From: Erwinia sp. ErVv1
GTDB taxonomy: Bacteria > Pseudomonadota > Gammaproteobacteria > Enterobacterales > Enterobacteriaceae
Direction: 5' to 3'
NCBI RefSeq assembly: GCF_900068895.1
Contig: NZ_CDPK01000008.1
Coordinates: forward strand, 68,512 to 132,511
Length of the DNA: 64,000 nt
Position numbers and translations under genes: made by a program. Below the pieces are notes generated by a model. It was not told the origin of the DNA. It did no database searches and saw only the letters and a program-made list of their open reading frames with translations. Every line of letters starts with the position of its first letter. Positions within the stretch are counted from its first letter, which is position 1. Of this stretch, positions 12,454 through 23,959 are shown piece after piece.

Positions 12454-13206
12454 TCAGGCGCCGCCGGGTGCTGCGCCGCCAAAGCGACGCTCTCGTTGTG
12501 CAAAAGCATTCAGTGCACCTTCAAAAACTTGTTCATCAAAATCAGGCCAGAGGACGTCGGTAAAAAAGAACTCTGCGTAGGCGACCTGCCACAGCAAAAA
12601 GTTACTAATCCGATGCTCTCCACCTGTCCTTATTACTAAATCCACCGGCACCAGCTCGTTAAGGCAAAGATGAGGGCTAAGGGTTTCTTCCTCAATCTGG
12701 TCTGGACGAATCAGACCTTCCTGCACCTGCTCAGCGATTTTTCTGACGCCCTGAATAATATCCCAACGGCCACCATAATTCGCGGCAATGTTGAGAGTGA
12801 GTCCATCATTTTGTTGAGTAAGTTCCTCTGCACGGCGAATTCGCTCCTGCAGACGGCCATTAAACCGGCCGATGTCACCAATGATCCGCAGGCGGACGTT
12901 ATGCTTATGCAGGCTTTTGACTTCGCTGTCCAGCGCCCAGACAAACAGCTCCATCAGCGCCATGACTTCCTGCGGTGGACGGTTCCAGTTTTCACTGCTG
13001 AATGCATAGAGCGTAAGCGCTTTAAGCTTGCTGCTGACGGCAAAACTCACGGCACGACGCACGGATTTTACGCCAGCTTTGTGGCCCGAAATGCGCAGTT
13101 TTCCCTGGTTCTTAGCCCAGCGACCATTGCCATCCATTATGATGGCCACGTGACGGGGGTTCTCCCCCAGCAGTTCATCGCTGTTTATTCGATTTTCGGA
13201 CGACAT
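12454..13206 (-). CDS. uppS: Undecaprenyl diphosphate synthase
   Basis: cis-Prenyltransferase (also called ispU) adding eight isopentenyl units to farnesyl-PP to make the C55 lipid carrier for peptidoglycan and surface polysaccharides. 250 aa; pyrophosphate-binding motif AIIMDGNGRWAK with catalytic D25, and the second conserved motif DLVIRTGGEHRISNFLLWQ. The Ala/Gly-rich tail after FAQRERRFGG is variable. It follows a dxr terminator, so it probably has its own promoter in 13207-13270. Confidence 0.96.
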   Translation of the reverse strand: MSSENRINSDELLGENPRHVAIIMDGNGRWAKNQGKLRISGHKAGVKSVRRAVSFAVSSKLKALTLYAFSSENWNRPPQEVMALMELFVWALDSEVKSLHKHNVRLRIIGDIGRFNGRLQERIRRAEELTQQNDGLTLNIAANYGGRWDIIQGVRKIAEQVQEGLIRPDQIEEETLSPHLCLNELVPVDLVIRTGGEHRISNFLLWQVAYAEFFFTDVLWPDFDEQVFEGALNAFAQRERRFGGAAPGGA

Positions 13207-13270
13207 AACGCGTAATTATTTCCTTTACTCAGAAATCATGTGGCTTCTGAAATATCTTACCCGCCCGACG

Positions 13271-13294
13271 CAAAAAAGCCGTGTCTTACACGGC
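13271..13294 (-). terminator. Rho-independent terminator after dxr
   Basis: On the minus strand, GCCGTGT, a 3-base loop and ACACGGC are followed by TTTTTTG. It lies between the dxr stop (13388) and uppS and has a classic form. It would end the dxr transcript and partly insulate uppS-cdsA from it. The remaining 181-bp gap shows nothing else I can name. Confidence 0.8.
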
Positions 13295-13387
13295 CTGCTT
13301 TACCGCAACGCAGATTTTAATTAGCGGGCCAAGACTATACCATCTCCGCCCCCGCCCCACAAATAGCGGCAGGAGCATGCCCGCGAA

Positions 13388-14590
13388 TTAACGACCGACC
13401 GCGTAGCGAGCCAGGCTGGCCGATGCGGCTGCCCGCGCCTGCCGGTCAATCTCCAGCACCGCCTCAACGCTCTCTGGCTCAGCAAAGGAGAGCGTCTCCA
13501 GTACGGTCGTGTTCAGCGCTGCAATATCGGTAAAGCGGATCTGCCCGGCGAGAAATGCCGCTACGGCAATTTCATTTGCGGCGTTCAGCGTCGTGGTGGC
13601 CGCCTGCCCTGCTTCGCAGGCATCAATCGCCAGCTTCAGACAGGGATAGCGTGCGTAATCCGGCTCGGCAAAGGTCATTGCCCCCATTCGCGTAAAATCA
13701 AGCGGCGTCGCGCCAGACTGAACGCGCTGCGGCCAGGCCATCACGTGAGCGATGGGCGTGCGCATATCCGGGGACCCCAGCTGAGCCAGCACGCTGCCAT
13801 CACGATAGCGCACCATGGAGTGAATGACCGACTGCGGGTGCAGGATCACTTCCATCTGGGCATCAGTCGCATTAAACAGCCAGCGGGCTTCGATATATTC
13901 CAAACCTTTGTTCATCATGGTGGCCGAGTCAACGGAGATCTTGCGCCCCATCGACCAGTTCGGATGCGCACAGGCCTGGTCCGGCGTCATATGCGCTAAC
14001 GTCGCCAACGGCACGTCACGAAAGGGGCCACCCGACCCCGTCAGGATAATGCTATCAATGCCATTATCTTCGAGAGAAGCGTACCCTAACTGCTGCTGGA
14101 GGGAAGCGGGTAAACTCTGAAAAATCGCGTTATGCTCGCTATCGACGGGAAGCAGCTGGGCCTTCGAGGCGCTGACCGCCTCCAGAAAAAGCTGGCCGCA
14201 GGTCACCAGAGACTCTTTATTGGCCAGCAGCACCTGCTTTCCGGCGCGAATGGCGGCCAGAGTGGGCATTAATCCTGCCGCCCCGACGATGGCCGCCATC
14301 ACCTGGTCAACCTCATCAAGCGCGGCGAGATCGCAGGCCGCCTGCTCCCCGCTCAGCACCTCGGTCGCCACGTTCAGCTCTTTCAGACGCTGCCGCAGAG
14401 CGCTGGCCGACTGTTCATCCGACATGGCGGCCCAGGCGGGCCTGAAGGCCTGGCACTGCTCAGCCATGCGCTCAACGTTGCGCCCGGCGACCAGCGCCTT
14501 AACGGAGAACAGATGCGGATTCGCGCGGACGACCGCCAGCGTACTGGTGCCGATAGAGCCGGTCGAGCCGAGGATGGTCAATTGCTTCAT
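13388..14590 (-). CDS. dxr: 1-deoxy-D-xylulose 5-phosphate reductoisomerase
   Basis: First committed MEP pathway enzyme: converts DXP to MEP with NADPH, feeding uppS two genes on. 400 aa; nucleotide-binding GSTGSIG at residues 8-14, and the metal and substrate segments [11 protein letters not shown] and [14 protein letters not shown]. The frame runs 32 codons further upstream, but that part has no similarity to the family; ATG 14590 gives the conserved [11 protein letters not shown]. It is 139 bp downstream of frr and ends at a terminator. Confidence 0.97.
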   Translation of the reverse strand: MKQLTILGSTGSIGTSTLAVVRANPHLFSVKALVAGRNVERMAEQCQAFRPAWAAMSDEQSASALRQRLKELNVATEVLSGEQAACDLAALDEVDQVMAAIVGAAGLMPTLAAIRAGKQVLLANKESLVTCGQLFLEAVSASKAQLLPVDSEHNAIFQSLPASLQQQLGYASLEDNGIDSIILTGSGGPFRDVPLATLAHMTPDQACAHPNWSMGRKISVDSATMMNKGLEYIEARWLFNATDAQMEVILHPQSVIHSMVRYRDGSVLAQLGSPDMRTPIAHVMAWPQRVQSGATPLDFTRMGAMTFAEPDYARYPCLKLAIDACEAGQAATTTLNAANEIAVAAFLAGQIRFTDIAALNTTVLETLSFAEPESVEAVLEIDRQARAAASASLARYAVGR

Positions 14591-14729
14591 GAGGTTGCTC
14601 TGCGTAGTGAACGGCGAAATGGGCCTGCTTGCCGCCTTCGCCGGATAAGAGAATAAATGCAAAACGCCGTAAGACTGACCACTCAAAAGAACGGCAATCT
14701 GTACGGCGTCTCATCGGCGCGTGACGAAC

Positions 14730-15287
14730 TCAGAAGTCCATCAGCTCCGCTTCTTTTTCTGCCAGCGCAACATCAACTTTCTTGATGAAGACGTCGGTCA
14801 TTTTCTGAATATCATCCTGTGAACGACGCTCTTCGTCTTCACTGATCTCTTTGTCTTTCAGCAGTGCTTTTACTTTGTCGTTCGCATCACGACGGACGTT
14901 GCGTACGGAGACGCGGCCCTGTTCAGCTTCACCACGAACCACTTTGATCAGGTCTTTACGACGCTCTTCGGTCAGCGCTGGAAGCGGAACGCGGATATCA
15001 GTCCCCGCGGAGCTTGGGTTAAGACCCAAATCCGAGGTCATAATCGCTTTTTCAACGGCGCTGCTGATTGAACGGTCAAACACGTTAATCTTCAGCGTAC
15101 GTGAGTCTTCCACCGTGACGCTGGCCAGCTGGCGAAGCGGCGTGGAGGAGCCGTAATAGTCAACCATAATGCCGTCGAGAATGCTGGGTGACGCGCGGCC
15201 GGTGCGGATTTTGCTGATGTGGCTTTTGAATGCCTCTACGCATTTGTCCATGCGCGTTTCTGCATCTTTTTTGATTTCGTTAATCAC
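14730..15287 (-). CDS. frr: Ribosome recycling factor
   Basis: With EF-G, splits post-termination ribosomes. 185 aa, the E. coli length; the long charged three-helix bundle is seen in the N- and C-terminal parts ([39 protein letters not shown]), with the mobile second domain between. Start is GTG 15287, also used in E. coli frr, and gives [10 protein letters not shown]. It lies downstream of pyrH with a 136-bp gap. Confidence 0.96.
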   Translation of the reverse strand: MINEIKKDAETRMDKCVEAFKSHISKIRTGRASPSILDGIMVDYYGSSTPLRQLASVTVEDSRTLKINVFDRSISSAVEKAIMTSDLGLNPSSAGTDIRVPLPALTEERRKDLIKVVRGEAEQGRVSVRNVRRDANDKVKALLKDKEISEDEERRSQDDIQKMTDVFIKKVDVALAEKEAELMDF

Positions 15288-15423
15288 GTTGGAACCCTTG
15301 GATTCTGGTTACCAGGCAGGCCCTGTACAACAGGACCCGTTTAAAAATAGTCATTACGTCTGAGTGTAGCGCGAACTGTGCACTACGGGGGCAGAATATA
15401 CCCTAACTCGACGCCGACGGATA

Positions 15424-16149
15424 TTATTGCGTGATCAGGGTGCCTTCTTTTTCACCCATTACCACGCGGCGCAATGCGCCAGGCTTGTTCATATTGAACA
15501 CGCGGATCGGTAATTTATGGTCGCGGGCCAGCGTAAAGGCGGCCAGATCCATGACCTTCAGCTCGCGCTCCAGCACGTCGGCGTAGCTGATCTGATCGTA
15601 CAGGGTGGCGTCGGGGTTTTTAACCGGATCGGCTGAGTAAACACCATCAACTTTCGTCGCCTTCAGGACCACGTCAGCTTCGATTTCGATACCGCGCAGG
15701 CAGGCCGCCGAGTCGGTAGTGAAGAAGGGGTTACCGGTACCGGCAGAGAAAATCACCACGCGGTTATTGCGCAGCAGGCTGATGGCCTCTGCCCAGCTGT
15801 AGTTATCACACACGCCATTCAGGGGGATAGCGGACATCAGGCGGGCGTTCACATAGGCACGGTGCAGCGCATCGCGCATTGCCAGACCGTTCATCACGGT
15901 TGCCAGCATACCCATATGGTCGCCAACAACGCGATTCATTCCAGCCTGCGCCAGTCCGGCGCCACGGAACAGATTACCACCGCCGATAACCACACCTACC
16001 TGAATGCCCAGTTCTACCAGCTCTTTGACTTCCTGAGCCATACGATCCAGCACGCTTGCATCGATACCGAAGCCTTCGGCACCCTGCAGGGCTTCACCGC
16101 TTAATTTCAGCAGGATACGTTGATATACAGGTTTTGCATTGGTCGCCAT
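15424..16149 (-). CDS. pyrH: Uridylate kinase
   Basis: Hexameric UMP kinase (amino acid kinase fold, not the NMP kinase fold), producing UDP, and allosterically controlled by GTP and UTP. 241 aa as in E. coli. Motifs: KLSGEAL near the N-terminus, [12 protein letters not shown] for phosphate binding, and [16 protein letters not shown] for substrate. ATG 16149. It follows the tsf terminator, so it is likely to have its own promoter in 16150-16270. Confidence 0.97.
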   Translation of the reverse strand: MATNAKPVYQRILLKLSGEALQGAEGFGIDASVLDRMAQEVKELVELGIQVGVVIGGGNLFRGAGLAQAGMNRVVGDHMGMLATVMNGLAMRDALHRAYVNARLMSAIPLNGVCDNYSWAEAISLLRNNRVVIFSAGTGNPFFTTDSAACLRGIEIEADVVLKATKVDGVYSADPVKNPDATLYDQISYADVLERELKVMDLAAFTLARDHKLPIRVFNMNKPGALRRVVMGEKEGTLITQ

Positions 16150-16270
16150 GGTGTTTTTTCCTGGAAGCTATCGTCGATAAGGGGAGTTAAATCTGCACTA
16201 TCATCCCTTCAGGACCGGAGAAATACTATTGGGATGAGACTGAAAATGAGCGGCGCCTGCCGGTGGCAGA

Positions 16271-16299
16271 CAAAAAAGAACCGCCGGAAGGCGGTTCTT
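16271..16299 (-). terminator. Rho-independent terminator after tsf
   Basis: On the minus strand a 10-bp stem (AAGAACCGCC / GGCGGTTCTT, 16276-16299) with a 4-base loop is followed directly by a T-run. It starts 9 bases after the tsf stop and should end the rpsB-tsf transcript. Confidence 0.88.
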
Positions 16300-16307
16300 A
16301 TCGGGCA

Positions 16308-17159
16308 TTAAGACTGTTTGGACATCGCAGCAACTTCTGCTGCGAAATCGGTTTCAGCTTTCTCAATACCTTCACCCACTTCAAAGCGGATGAAGCTGGT
16401 CACGTCTGCATTTTTTTCTTTCAGCAGCTGACCAACCGTTTTGGCTGGATCCATCACGAAAGGCTGACCGGTCAGAGAAACTTCGCCGGTGAATTTCTTC
16501 ATGCGGCCTTCAACCATTTTTTCAGCGATCTCTTTTGGCTTACCAGACTGCATGGCGATGTCCAGCTGAACCTGGAACTCTTTCTCAACCACTTCAGCAG
16601 AAACGTCTTCTGGCTTAACAAATTCTGGCTTGCTTGCCGCAACGTGCATAGCCAGCTGCTTAACCAGCTCTTCGTCAGCATTTTTAGCCGCGATCAGAAC
16701 GCCAATGCGCGCGCCGTGCAGGTAGCTGCCCAGCACGTCGCCTTCCAAAGAAGCCACGCGACGAATGTTGATGTTCTCGCCGATTTTAGCCACCAGCGCA
16801 ACGCGTTCTTCTTCGAACTGTGCTTTCAGCACTTCGACGTCAGTGATTTTACCGGCAACAGCCGCGTCCAGCACTTTGTCAGCGAACGCCTGGAAACCAC
16901 CATCTTTAGCAACGAAGTCAGTCTGGCAGTTAACTTCCAGAATGATGCCGTAGTTGCCTTCGATTTTGGTTTTGATCACGCCGTCAGCAGCAACGTTGCC
17001 CGCTTTTTTCGCCGCTTTGATCGCGCCAGATTTACGCATGTTCTCGATCGCCAGCTCGATGTCGCCGTTGGCTTCGGTCAGTGATTTTTTGCAATCCATC
17101 ATGCCAGCGCCAGTGCGCTCGCGCAGTTCTTTTACCAGAGCAGCAGTAATATCAGCCAT
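16308..17159 (-). CDS. tsf: Elongation factor Ts
   Basis: Guanine nucleotide exchange factor for EF-Tu. 283 aa, equal to E. coli. The N-terminal UBA-like domain begins [20 protein letters not shown], and the signature motifs [10 protein letters not shown] and the C-terminal [12 protein letters not shown] are present. The frame extends 55 codons upstream without family similarity; ATG 17159 is the conserved start. It is co-oriented with rpsB across a 238-bp gap that holds a hairpin. Confidence 0.97.
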   Translation of the reverse strand: MADITAALVKELRERTGAGMMDCKKSLTEANGDIELAIENMRKSGAIKAAKKAGNVAADGVIKTKIEGNYGIILEVNCQTDFVAKDGGFQAFADKVLDAAVAGKITDVEVLKAQFEEERVALVAKIGENINIRRVASLEGDVLGSYLHGARIGVLIAAKNADEELVKQLAMHVAASKPEFVKPEDVSAEVVEKEFQVQLDIAMQSGKPKEIAEKMVEGRMKKFTGEVSLTGQPFVMDPAKTVGQLLKEKNADVTSFIRFEVGEGIEKAETDFAAEVAAMSKQS

Positions 17160-17280
17160 TCTCTCATCCTCGGTTAGCACAGCATTCGCCTGCCGGTAGC
17201 CCGGGGGCGCTGACGCGACAAATGCCTGGTTTCGGGAGAAACATTCCGCCCCGCCCCCCGTAAGGCGGCAAAGCGAATTC

Positions 17281-17312
17281 GAAAAAAAATAAAGGGGCCA
17301 AGCTGGCCCCTT
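17281..17312 (-). terminator. Terminator/attenuator between rpsB and tsf
   Basis: On the minus strand a 9-bp stem (AAGGGGCCA / TGGCCCCTT) with a 3-base loop is followed by TTTATTTTTTTT. It lies in the 238-bp rpsB-tsf gap. A similar partial terminator is expected here from the E. coli operon, where S2 is made separately from the EF-Ts level. The strength is inferred from sequence only. Confidence 0.75.
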
Positions 17313-17397
17313 ACAGATTAACATCTGATCTTTATACCCTGGATTCTCAGATTACCGCGAACCAGGGTAGTAAGGGCGCTCTGAGGAGCGTTCCTGA

Positions 17398-18542
<1,145 letters not shown>

Positions 18543-19337
18543 ATGGCGATCACAATTAAGACCCCTGAAGAAATCGAAAAAATGCGCGTGGCGGGCCGCC
18601 TGGCGGCAGAAGTGCTGGAGATGATTGAAGAGCACGTCCGCCCGGGTATCAGCACCGGTGAGCTGGATCGCCTGTGTCACGAACATATTGTTAATTCCCA
18701 GCAGGCGATCTCGGCCTGCCTTGGCTACCACGGCTTTCCGAAATCCGTCTGTATCTCCATCAATGAAGTGGTTTGTCACGGCATTCCGGACGATGAAAAA
18801 ATCCTCAAGGATGGCGATATCGTCAATATCGACGTGACGGTCATTAAGGATGAGTATCACGGCGACACCTCCAAAATGTTTATCGTCGGCAAGCCCACTA
18901 TTCTGGGCGAGCGTCTCTGCCGCATCACGCAGGAGAGCCTTTACCTGGCGCTGCGTATGGTAAAACCGGGTATTCGTCTGCGCTCCCTGGGCCGTGAGAT
19001 TCAAAAATTTGTCGAAGCGCAGAATTTCTCCGTGGTGCGCGAATATTGCGGCCACGGCATCGGCAAAGGTTTCCACGAGGAGCCGCAGGTGCTGCACTAC
19101 GATGCGGATGACGGCGGCGTGGTACTTCAGGCCGGTATGGCCTTCACCATTGAGCCGATGGTCAATGCCGGTGATTACCGTATCCGCAGCATGAAAGATG
19201 GCTGGACGGTGAAAACCAAGGATCGCAGCCTGTCAGCACAGTATGAGCACACCATTGTGGTAACGGAAAACGGCTGCGAAATTATGACGCTGCGTAAAGA
19301 TGACACCATTCCTGCCATCCTGACGCACGACGCTTAA
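18543..19337 (+). CDS. map: Methionine aminopeptidase, type I
   Basis: Removes the initiator methionine from nascent proteins. 264 aa, E. coli length. All five metal ligands are at the E. coli numbers: D97, D108, H171, E204 and E235. It begins MAITIKTPEEIEKMRVAGRL. Divergent from rpsB and closed by a strong terminator before glnD. Confidence 0.98.
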   Translation: MAITIKTPEEIEKMRVAGRLAAEVLEMIEEHVRPGISTGELDRLCHEHIVNSQQAISACLGYHGFPKSVCISINEVVCHGIPDDEKILKDGDIVNIDVTVIKDEYHGDTSKMFIVGKPTILGERLCRITQESLYLALRMVKPGIRLRSLGREIQKFVEAQNFSVVREYCGHGIGKGFHEEPQVLHYDADDGGVVLQAGMAFTIEPMVNAGDYRIRSMKDGWTVKTKDRSLSAQYEHTIVVTENGCEIMTLRKDDTIPAILTHDA

Positions 19338-19398
19338 CGCGGTGACGAAAAAAACCGGTGAGAGCCGGTTCCAGCTTGCTGAAGAATCCTACTTTTTT

Positions 19399-19423
19399 AA
19401 ACCGGCGCAGGCCGGTTTTTTTT
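19399..19423 (+). terminator. Rho-independent terminator after map
   Basis: An 8-bp stem (AAACCGGC / GCCGGTTT) with a GCAG loop is followed by a T-run on the plus strand. A second weaker hairpin (ACCGG/CCGGT, about 19355-19370) precedes it. It separates map from glnD. Confidence 0.88.
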
Positions 19424-19491
19424 GATCTGTGGTGGGCGGTGGCGCTATTGTCACTGTGATAATCGTCACAGAGACCAACCAGGAGCCAGGC

Positions 19492-22137
19492 GTGAGCAAA
19501 AAACTGATCAATTACGGGCTGTCCGACTCGCCTGCCGACTGGGAAGAGAGCCAGCTGACGCGCGAGCAGCTGAAATTGCAGCTGGAACGCTTTCAGCAGG
19601 GGATGGCCGACGCGTTTGATAACGGCTTTGACGCCGAAGATCTGATTGCTGCGCGGACGCTGTTTATCGATCGCCTGCTGAGGCGGCTCTGGCGCTTCTA
19701 CGGCTTCCCTGAACAGCTGGATATTGCGCTGGTCGCCGTGGGCGGCTACGGACGCGGCGAGCTGCATCCGCTCTCCGATATTGACGTGCTGATCCTCAGC
19801 CGCAGCCCTCTTTCTGCGGAGGACGCCCAGCGTACCAGCGAACTGCTAACGCTAATGTGGGATCTCAAGCTGGAAGTGGGCCACAGCGTACGTACGCTGG
19901 AAGAGTGCCTGCTGGAGGGGTTGTCCGATCTGACCGTAGCCACCAATCTGATTGAGTCGCGAATGCTGACCGGCGACGTGGCGCTCTTTCTTGAACTGCA
20001 AAAAAACATTTTCAGCGACGGCTTCTGGCGCTCGGACCAGTTTTTCGCGGCGAAGATTGAGGAGCAGCAGGAACGCCATCAGCGCTATCACGGCACCAGC
20101 TATAACCTGGAGCCGGATATCAAAAGCAGCCCCGGCGGCCTGCGCGACATTCATACCCTGCTGTGGGTCGCCCGTCGCCATTTCGGTGCCACCTCGCTGG
20201 ATGAAATGGTCGGTTTTGGCTTTCTGACCGGGGCCGAGCGCAACGAGCTTAACGAATGTCAGAGTTTCCTCTGGCGTATCCGCTTTGCGCTGCATCTGAC
20301 CCTGACCCGCTACGATAATCGTCTGCTGTTTGACAGACAGCTGAACGTCGCCCAGCGGCTGGACTACCAGGGCGAAGGCAATGAGCCGGTTGAGCGGATG
20401 ATGAAGGATTTTTACCGCGTCACCCGGCGCATCAGCGAGCTGAACCAGATGCTGCTACAGCTGTTTGACGAGGCGATTCTGGCGCTGGGGGAAGATGAAA
20501 AACCCCGCGCTATCGACGATGAATTCCAGCTGCGCGGCACGCTGATTGACCTGATCGATGAAACGCTTTTTGCCCGTCAGCCCGAAGCGATTATGCGCAT
20601 GTTTTACACCATGGTGCGTAAGCCCGCTATTACCGGGATCTACTCCACCACGCTGCGCCAGCTCAGGCATGCCCGTCGCCATCTCAAACAGCCCCTGTGC
20701 ACCATCCCGCAGGCGCGCCAGCTTTTCCTGTCGATCCTGCGACATCCGGGTGCCGTCAGTCGGGCGCTGGTGCCAATGCACCGCCACAGCGTACTCTGGG
20801 CCTATATGCCACAGTGGGGCAACATCGTCGGCCAGATGCAGTTCGATCTGTTTCACGCCTACACCGTCGACGAACACACCATCCGCGTCCTGCAAAAGCT
20901 GGAAAGTTTTGCCAGCGAAGCGACGCGCCCGCGCCATCCGCTTTGCGTGGAGATCTGGCCGCGCCTGCCCCAGCTTGAGCTACTGCTAATGGCCGCCCTC
21001 TTCCACGATATTGCCAAAGGGCGCGGCGGTGACCACTCGATTCTGGGCGCGCAGGATGCGCTTGAATTTGCGGAATTACACGGACTCAACTCCCGCGAAG
21101 CTCAGCTGGTCGCCTGGCTGGTGCGCCATCATTTGCTGATGTCGGTTACCGCACAGCGTCGTGATATTCAGGACCCCACCGAAATCCAGCAGTTTGCCGA
21201 AGTCATGCAGAATGAAAATCGTCTGCGCTATCTGGTCTGCCTGACGGTCGCTGACATCTGCGCCACCAATGAAAACCTGTGGAACAGCTGGAAGCAGAGC
21301 CTGCTGCGCGAGCTGTTCTTTGCCGCCGAAAAGCAGCTGCGGCGCGGAATGGAGAACAGCCCGGATCTGCGCGAGCGCGTCCGGCACCACCGACTCCAGG
21401 CGCTGGCACTGCTACGTATGGATAACATTGACGAACAGGCGCTGCGTAACATCTGGGGGCGCTGCCGGGCAGACTATTTCCTGCGGCATACGCCCAATCA
21501 GCTGGCCTGGCATGCACGCCATCTGATGGAACACGACCTGAGCGAGCCGCTGGTGCTGGTTAGCCCCCAGGCGACCCGGGGCGGCACCGAAATCTTTATC
21601 TGGAGCCCGGACAGGCCTTACCTGTTCGCCACCGTCGCCGGGGAGCTGGACAGGCGGAATCTGAGCGTACACGATGCGCAGATCTTCACCAGCCGGGACG
21701 GCATGGCGATGGATACCTTTATCGTGCTGGAACCCGACGGCAGCCCACTGGCCGCCGATCGGCATGGGATGATCCGCCAGGCACTGGAGCAGGCTATCGC
21801 TCAGACCTGCTGGCAGCCGCCGAAAACGCGCCGCCCGTCTGCCAGGCTCAGGCACTTTTGCGTGGAAACCGAAGCGAAATACCTGCCGGCACATACCGAC
21901 CGCCGGACCTATATGGAACTGATTGCCCTGGATCAGCCTGGCCTGCTGGCCAGAGTGGGTGAAGTCTTTGCCGATCTGGGCGTGTCGCTGCACGGCGCGC
22001 GCATCAGTACCATTGGCGAGCGGGTAGAGGATCTGTTTATCCTGGCCAACGGCGACCGACGGGCGCTCAGCCCGGAATTGCGTGAAGTGTTACAACAACG
22101 GTTGACAGAGGCCCTTAATCCAAACGATAAAGTGTGA
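19492..22137 (+). CDS. glnD: Bifunctional uridylyltransferase/uridylyl-removing enzyme GlnD
   Basis: Senses glutamine and modifies PII proteins, so it sets nitrogen control. 881 aa: nucleotidyltransferase motif GGYGRGE with SDID at residues 84-98, a GlnD helical linker, an HD domain ([15 protein letters not shown]) for uridylyl removal, and two C-terminal ACT domains binding glutamine. The frame is open to 19429, but the best start is GTG 19492, which has AGGAG six bases upstream; no candidate upstream has a good ribosome site. The N-terminus (first 30 residues) differs from E. coli and is shorter. Confidence 0.95.
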   Translation: MSKKLINYGLSDSPADWEESQLTREQLKLQLERFQQGMADAFDNGFDAEDLIAARTLFIDRLLRRLWRFYGFPEQLDIALVAVGGYGRGELHPLSDIDVLILSRSPLSAEDAQRTSELLTLMWDLKLEVGHSVRTLEECLLEGLSDLTVATNLIESRMLTGDVALFLELQKNIFSDGFWRSDQFFAAKIEEQQERHQRYHGTSYNLEPDIKSSPGGLRDIHTLLWVARRHFGATSLDEMVGFGFLTGAERNELNECQSFLWRIRFALHLTLTRYDNRLLFDRQLNVAQRLDYQGEGNEPVERMMKDFYRVTRRISELNQMLLQLFDEAILALGEDEKPRAIDDEFQLRGTLIDLIDETLFARQPEAIMRMFYTMVRKPAITGIYSTTLRQLRHARRHLKQPLCTIPQARQLFLSILRHPGAVSRALVPMHRHSVLWAYMPQWGNIVGQMQFDLFHAYTVDEHTIRVLQKLESFASEATRPRHPLCVEIWPRLPQLELLLMAALFHDIAKGRGGDHSILGAQDALEFAELHGLNSREAQLVAWLVRHHLLMSVTAQRRDIQDPTEIQQFAEVMQNENRLRYLVCLTVADICATNENLWNSWKQSLLRELFFAAEKQLRRGMENSPDLRERVRHHRLQALALLRMDNIDEQALRNIWGRCRADYFLRHTPNQLAWHARHLMEHDLSEPLVLVSPQATRGGTEIFIWSPDRPYLFATVAGELDRRNLSVHDAQIFTSRDGMAMDTFIVLEPDGSPLAADRHGMIRQALEQAIAQTCWQPPKTRRPSARLRHFCVETEAKYLPAHTDRRTYMELIALDQPGLLARVGEVFADLGVSLHGARISTIGERVEDLFILANGDRRALSPELREVLQQRLTEALNPNDKV

Positions 22138-22253
22138 CCTGGATTTACTTTTTTAACCCATCTTTCAGCGATCGGTGCAGACTGGCTGCTGACCTGAACG
22201 GGCGGTCATCTCCCCCGCTCCTGACGATGATTTGACACAGGAAATTTTGATTA

Positions 22254-23078
22254 ATGCAACAATTACAGAGTGTTATTGAAAGCGCCTTTGAGCGCCGTGC
22301 CGAGCTGACGCCTGCCAGCGCCGATACCGTTACCCGCGAAGCGGTGAATCAGGTGATCGCCCTGCTGGACAGCGGCGCCCTGCGCGTATCCGAGAAAATC
22401 GCCGGTGAGTGGGTAACGCATCAGTGGCTGAAAAAAGCGGTGCTGCTCTCTTTCCGCATCAATGATAATCAGGTGATTGAGGGTGCTGAGAGTCGTTTTT
22501 ACGACAAAGTGCCGATGAAGTTTGCCGACTATGATGACGCGCGCTTTAAAAAAGAGGGCTTCCGCGTCGTGCCCCCTGCTGCGGTACGTCAGGGGGCCTA
22601 TATCGCCCGCAATACCGTACTGATGCCTTCTTATGTCAATATTGGCGCTTACGTCGATGAAGGCTCAATGGTGGATACCTGGGCGACCGTTGGATCCTGC
22701 GCGCAGATCGGTAAAAATGTGCACCTTTCCGGCGGCGTAGGCATCGGCGGCGTACTGGAACCTCTCCAGGCTAATCCAACCATTATCGAAGATAACTGCT
22801 TCATCGGCGCGCGTTCAGAAATCGTGGAAGGCGTGATTGTTGAGGAAGGTGCGGTCATTTCGATGGGCGTTTATATCGGCCAGAGCACTAAAATTTACGA
22901 TCGTGAAACCGGCGAAGTCCATTACGGTCGCGTCCCTGCGGGATCGGTGGTGGTGTCGGGCAACCTGCCGTCGAAAGATGGTCGCTACAGCCTCTACTGT
23001 GCCGTGATTGTGAAAAAGGTTGATGAAAAAACCCGTGGCAAAGTGGGCATTAACGAACTGCTGCGCACCATCGACTAA
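22254..23078 (+). CDS. dapD: 2,3,4,5-tetrahydropyridine-2,6-dicarboxylate N-succinyltransferase
   Basis: Succinylase step of lysine and diaminopimelate synthesis. 274 aa, as in E. coli; a left-handed beta-helix of hexapeptide repeats fills about residues 100-230 ([20 protein letters not shown]), with the family end [14 protein letters not shown] 22254 follows AGGAAAT. It lies downstream of glnD (116-bp gap), the usual order. Confidence 0.97.
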   Translation: MQQLQSVIESAFERRAELTPASADTVTREAVNQVIALLDSGALRVSEKIAGEWVTHQWLKKAVLLSFRINDNQVIEGAESRFYDKVPMKFADYDDARFKKEGFRVVPPAAVRQGAYIARNTVLMPSYVNIGAYVDEGSMVDTWATVGSCAQIGKNVHLSGGVGIGGVLEPLQANPTIIEDNCFIGARSEIVEGVIVEEGAVISMGVYIGQSTKIYDRETGEVHYGRVPAGSVVVSGNLPSKDGRYSLYCAVIVKKVDEKTRGKVGINELLRTID

Positions 23079-23396
23079 TCTTCTTCGGGCCACATTCCGT
23101 GGCCCGTAAACTATATTTTACACCCCCCTTCTCTAAACCTTTTTCCTACCGTGAATAATCGGATGCTATTGCGCAACAACTAAGCGATAATCCGCGCCGT
23201 TAAGCGCACAGGCGCTCCCCGACCGCTTTTTAGATTTTCACATATACTCACAAGTACGGGAGGAGCGAGCCGGGCAAAACCTGATTCACTGCTTAGCTTT
23301 TCTCACCGACACAGCCTGCGTGAGAATGGCGGATACCGGGCAGTCCAGCATTGCAGCGCAGCCAAAACTCTTATCTCCCGAACAGGAAACGTGACC
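23079..23396. other. 318-bp gap between dapD and the DUF3461 gene
   Basis: It begins with a hairpin just after the dapD stop, CGGGCCAC/GTGGCCCG at 23086-23106, followed by an AT-rich stretch; this is a plausible weak dapD terminator. A 7-bp inverted repeat TTCTCAC/GTGAGAA lies at 23300-23326 in the leader of the next gene. I could not identify a confident promoter. Confidence 0.5.
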
Positions 23397-23789
23397 ATGT
23401 ATGACAATTTAAAAGGCCTGGGTATCAGTAATCCCGACGATATCGATCGCTACAGCCTGCGCCAGGAAGCCAGCAACGATATTCTGAAAATCTATTTCCG
23501 CAAAGATCGCGGCGAGTTCTTCGCCAAAAGTGTCAAATTTAAATATCCGCGCCAGCGTAAAACCGTCGTCGCCGATAACGTCAGCCAGGGTTACAAAGAA
23601 ATTCAGGAAATCAGCCCCAATCTGCGTTACGTCATTGATGAGCTAGATCAGATCTGCCAGCGCGATCAGGTCGAAGTCGATCTGAAACGTAAAATTCTGG
23701 AAGACCTGCGTCATCTGGACCACGTGGTGACGAATAAGATTGCTGAAATCGAATCCGATCTGGAAAAACTGACTCGTAGCGGTCGTTAA
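23397..23789 (+). CDS. yaeH: DUF3461 family protein (YaeH)
   Basis: Small conserved gamma-proteobacterial protein of unknown function, 130 aa. It is highly charged: a basic segment in the middle ([15 protein letters not shown]) and a C-terminal helix with coiled-coil character ([20 protein letters not shown]). It matches E. coli YaeH over its whole length, including MYDNLK.LGI at the start. I use ATG 23397 rather than GTG 23391, since the Shine-Dalgarno AGGAAA is too close to the latter. Confidence 0.93.
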   Translation: MYDNLKGLGISNPDDIDRYSLRQEASNDILKIYFRKDRGEFFAKSVKFKYPRQRKTVVADNVSQGYKEIQEISPNLRYVIDELDQICQRDQVEVDLKRKILEDLRHLDHVVTNKIAEIESDLEKLTRSGR

Positions 23790-23799
23790 TTTCCCCCTC

Positions 23800-23827
23800 C
23801 GGGCAAACCGATCTGTCGGTATGCCCG
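23800..23827 (+). terminator. Terminator-like hairpin after yaeH
   Basis: CGGGCA and ACCGA pair with TCGGT and TGCCCG around a 4-base loop, with one A-A mismatch. It starts 11 bases after the yaeH stop. No T-run follows, so it may be a weak or Rho-assisted terminator. Confidence 0.45.
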
Positions 23828-23886
23828 ATGCCAGTCCTCAGCCAGGATCGAGCCTGCTTATCCCGCAATAACGCCACGTGCCTGGC

Positions 23887-23959
23887 TGCGTTCAGGCTTC
23901 CTCATCCAGCTGTAGTGCTTCGGGCCAGAGTGCGTTCAGGCTTCCTCATCCAGCTGTAG
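23887..23959. repeat. 29-bp direct repeat, duplicated 3' end of cdaR
   Basis: Two exact 29-bp copies, at 23887-23915 and 23931-23959, are 44 bases apart start to start. The second copy contains the last seven sense codons of cdaR (LQLDEEA) and its TGA; the first copy repeats the same bases, stop included, downstream of the gene on the minus strand. Confidence 0.9.

Noticed and set aside
16263-17084. 273-codon plus-strand frame antisense to tsf
   Set aside because: It begins inside the tsf terminator and mirrors tsf codons; tsf is beyond doubt.
19429-19491. Longer GlnD N-terminus starting at 19429
   Set aside because: The region overlaps the tail of the map terminator area and lacks a ribosome site; GTG 19492 has a well-spaced AGGAG.
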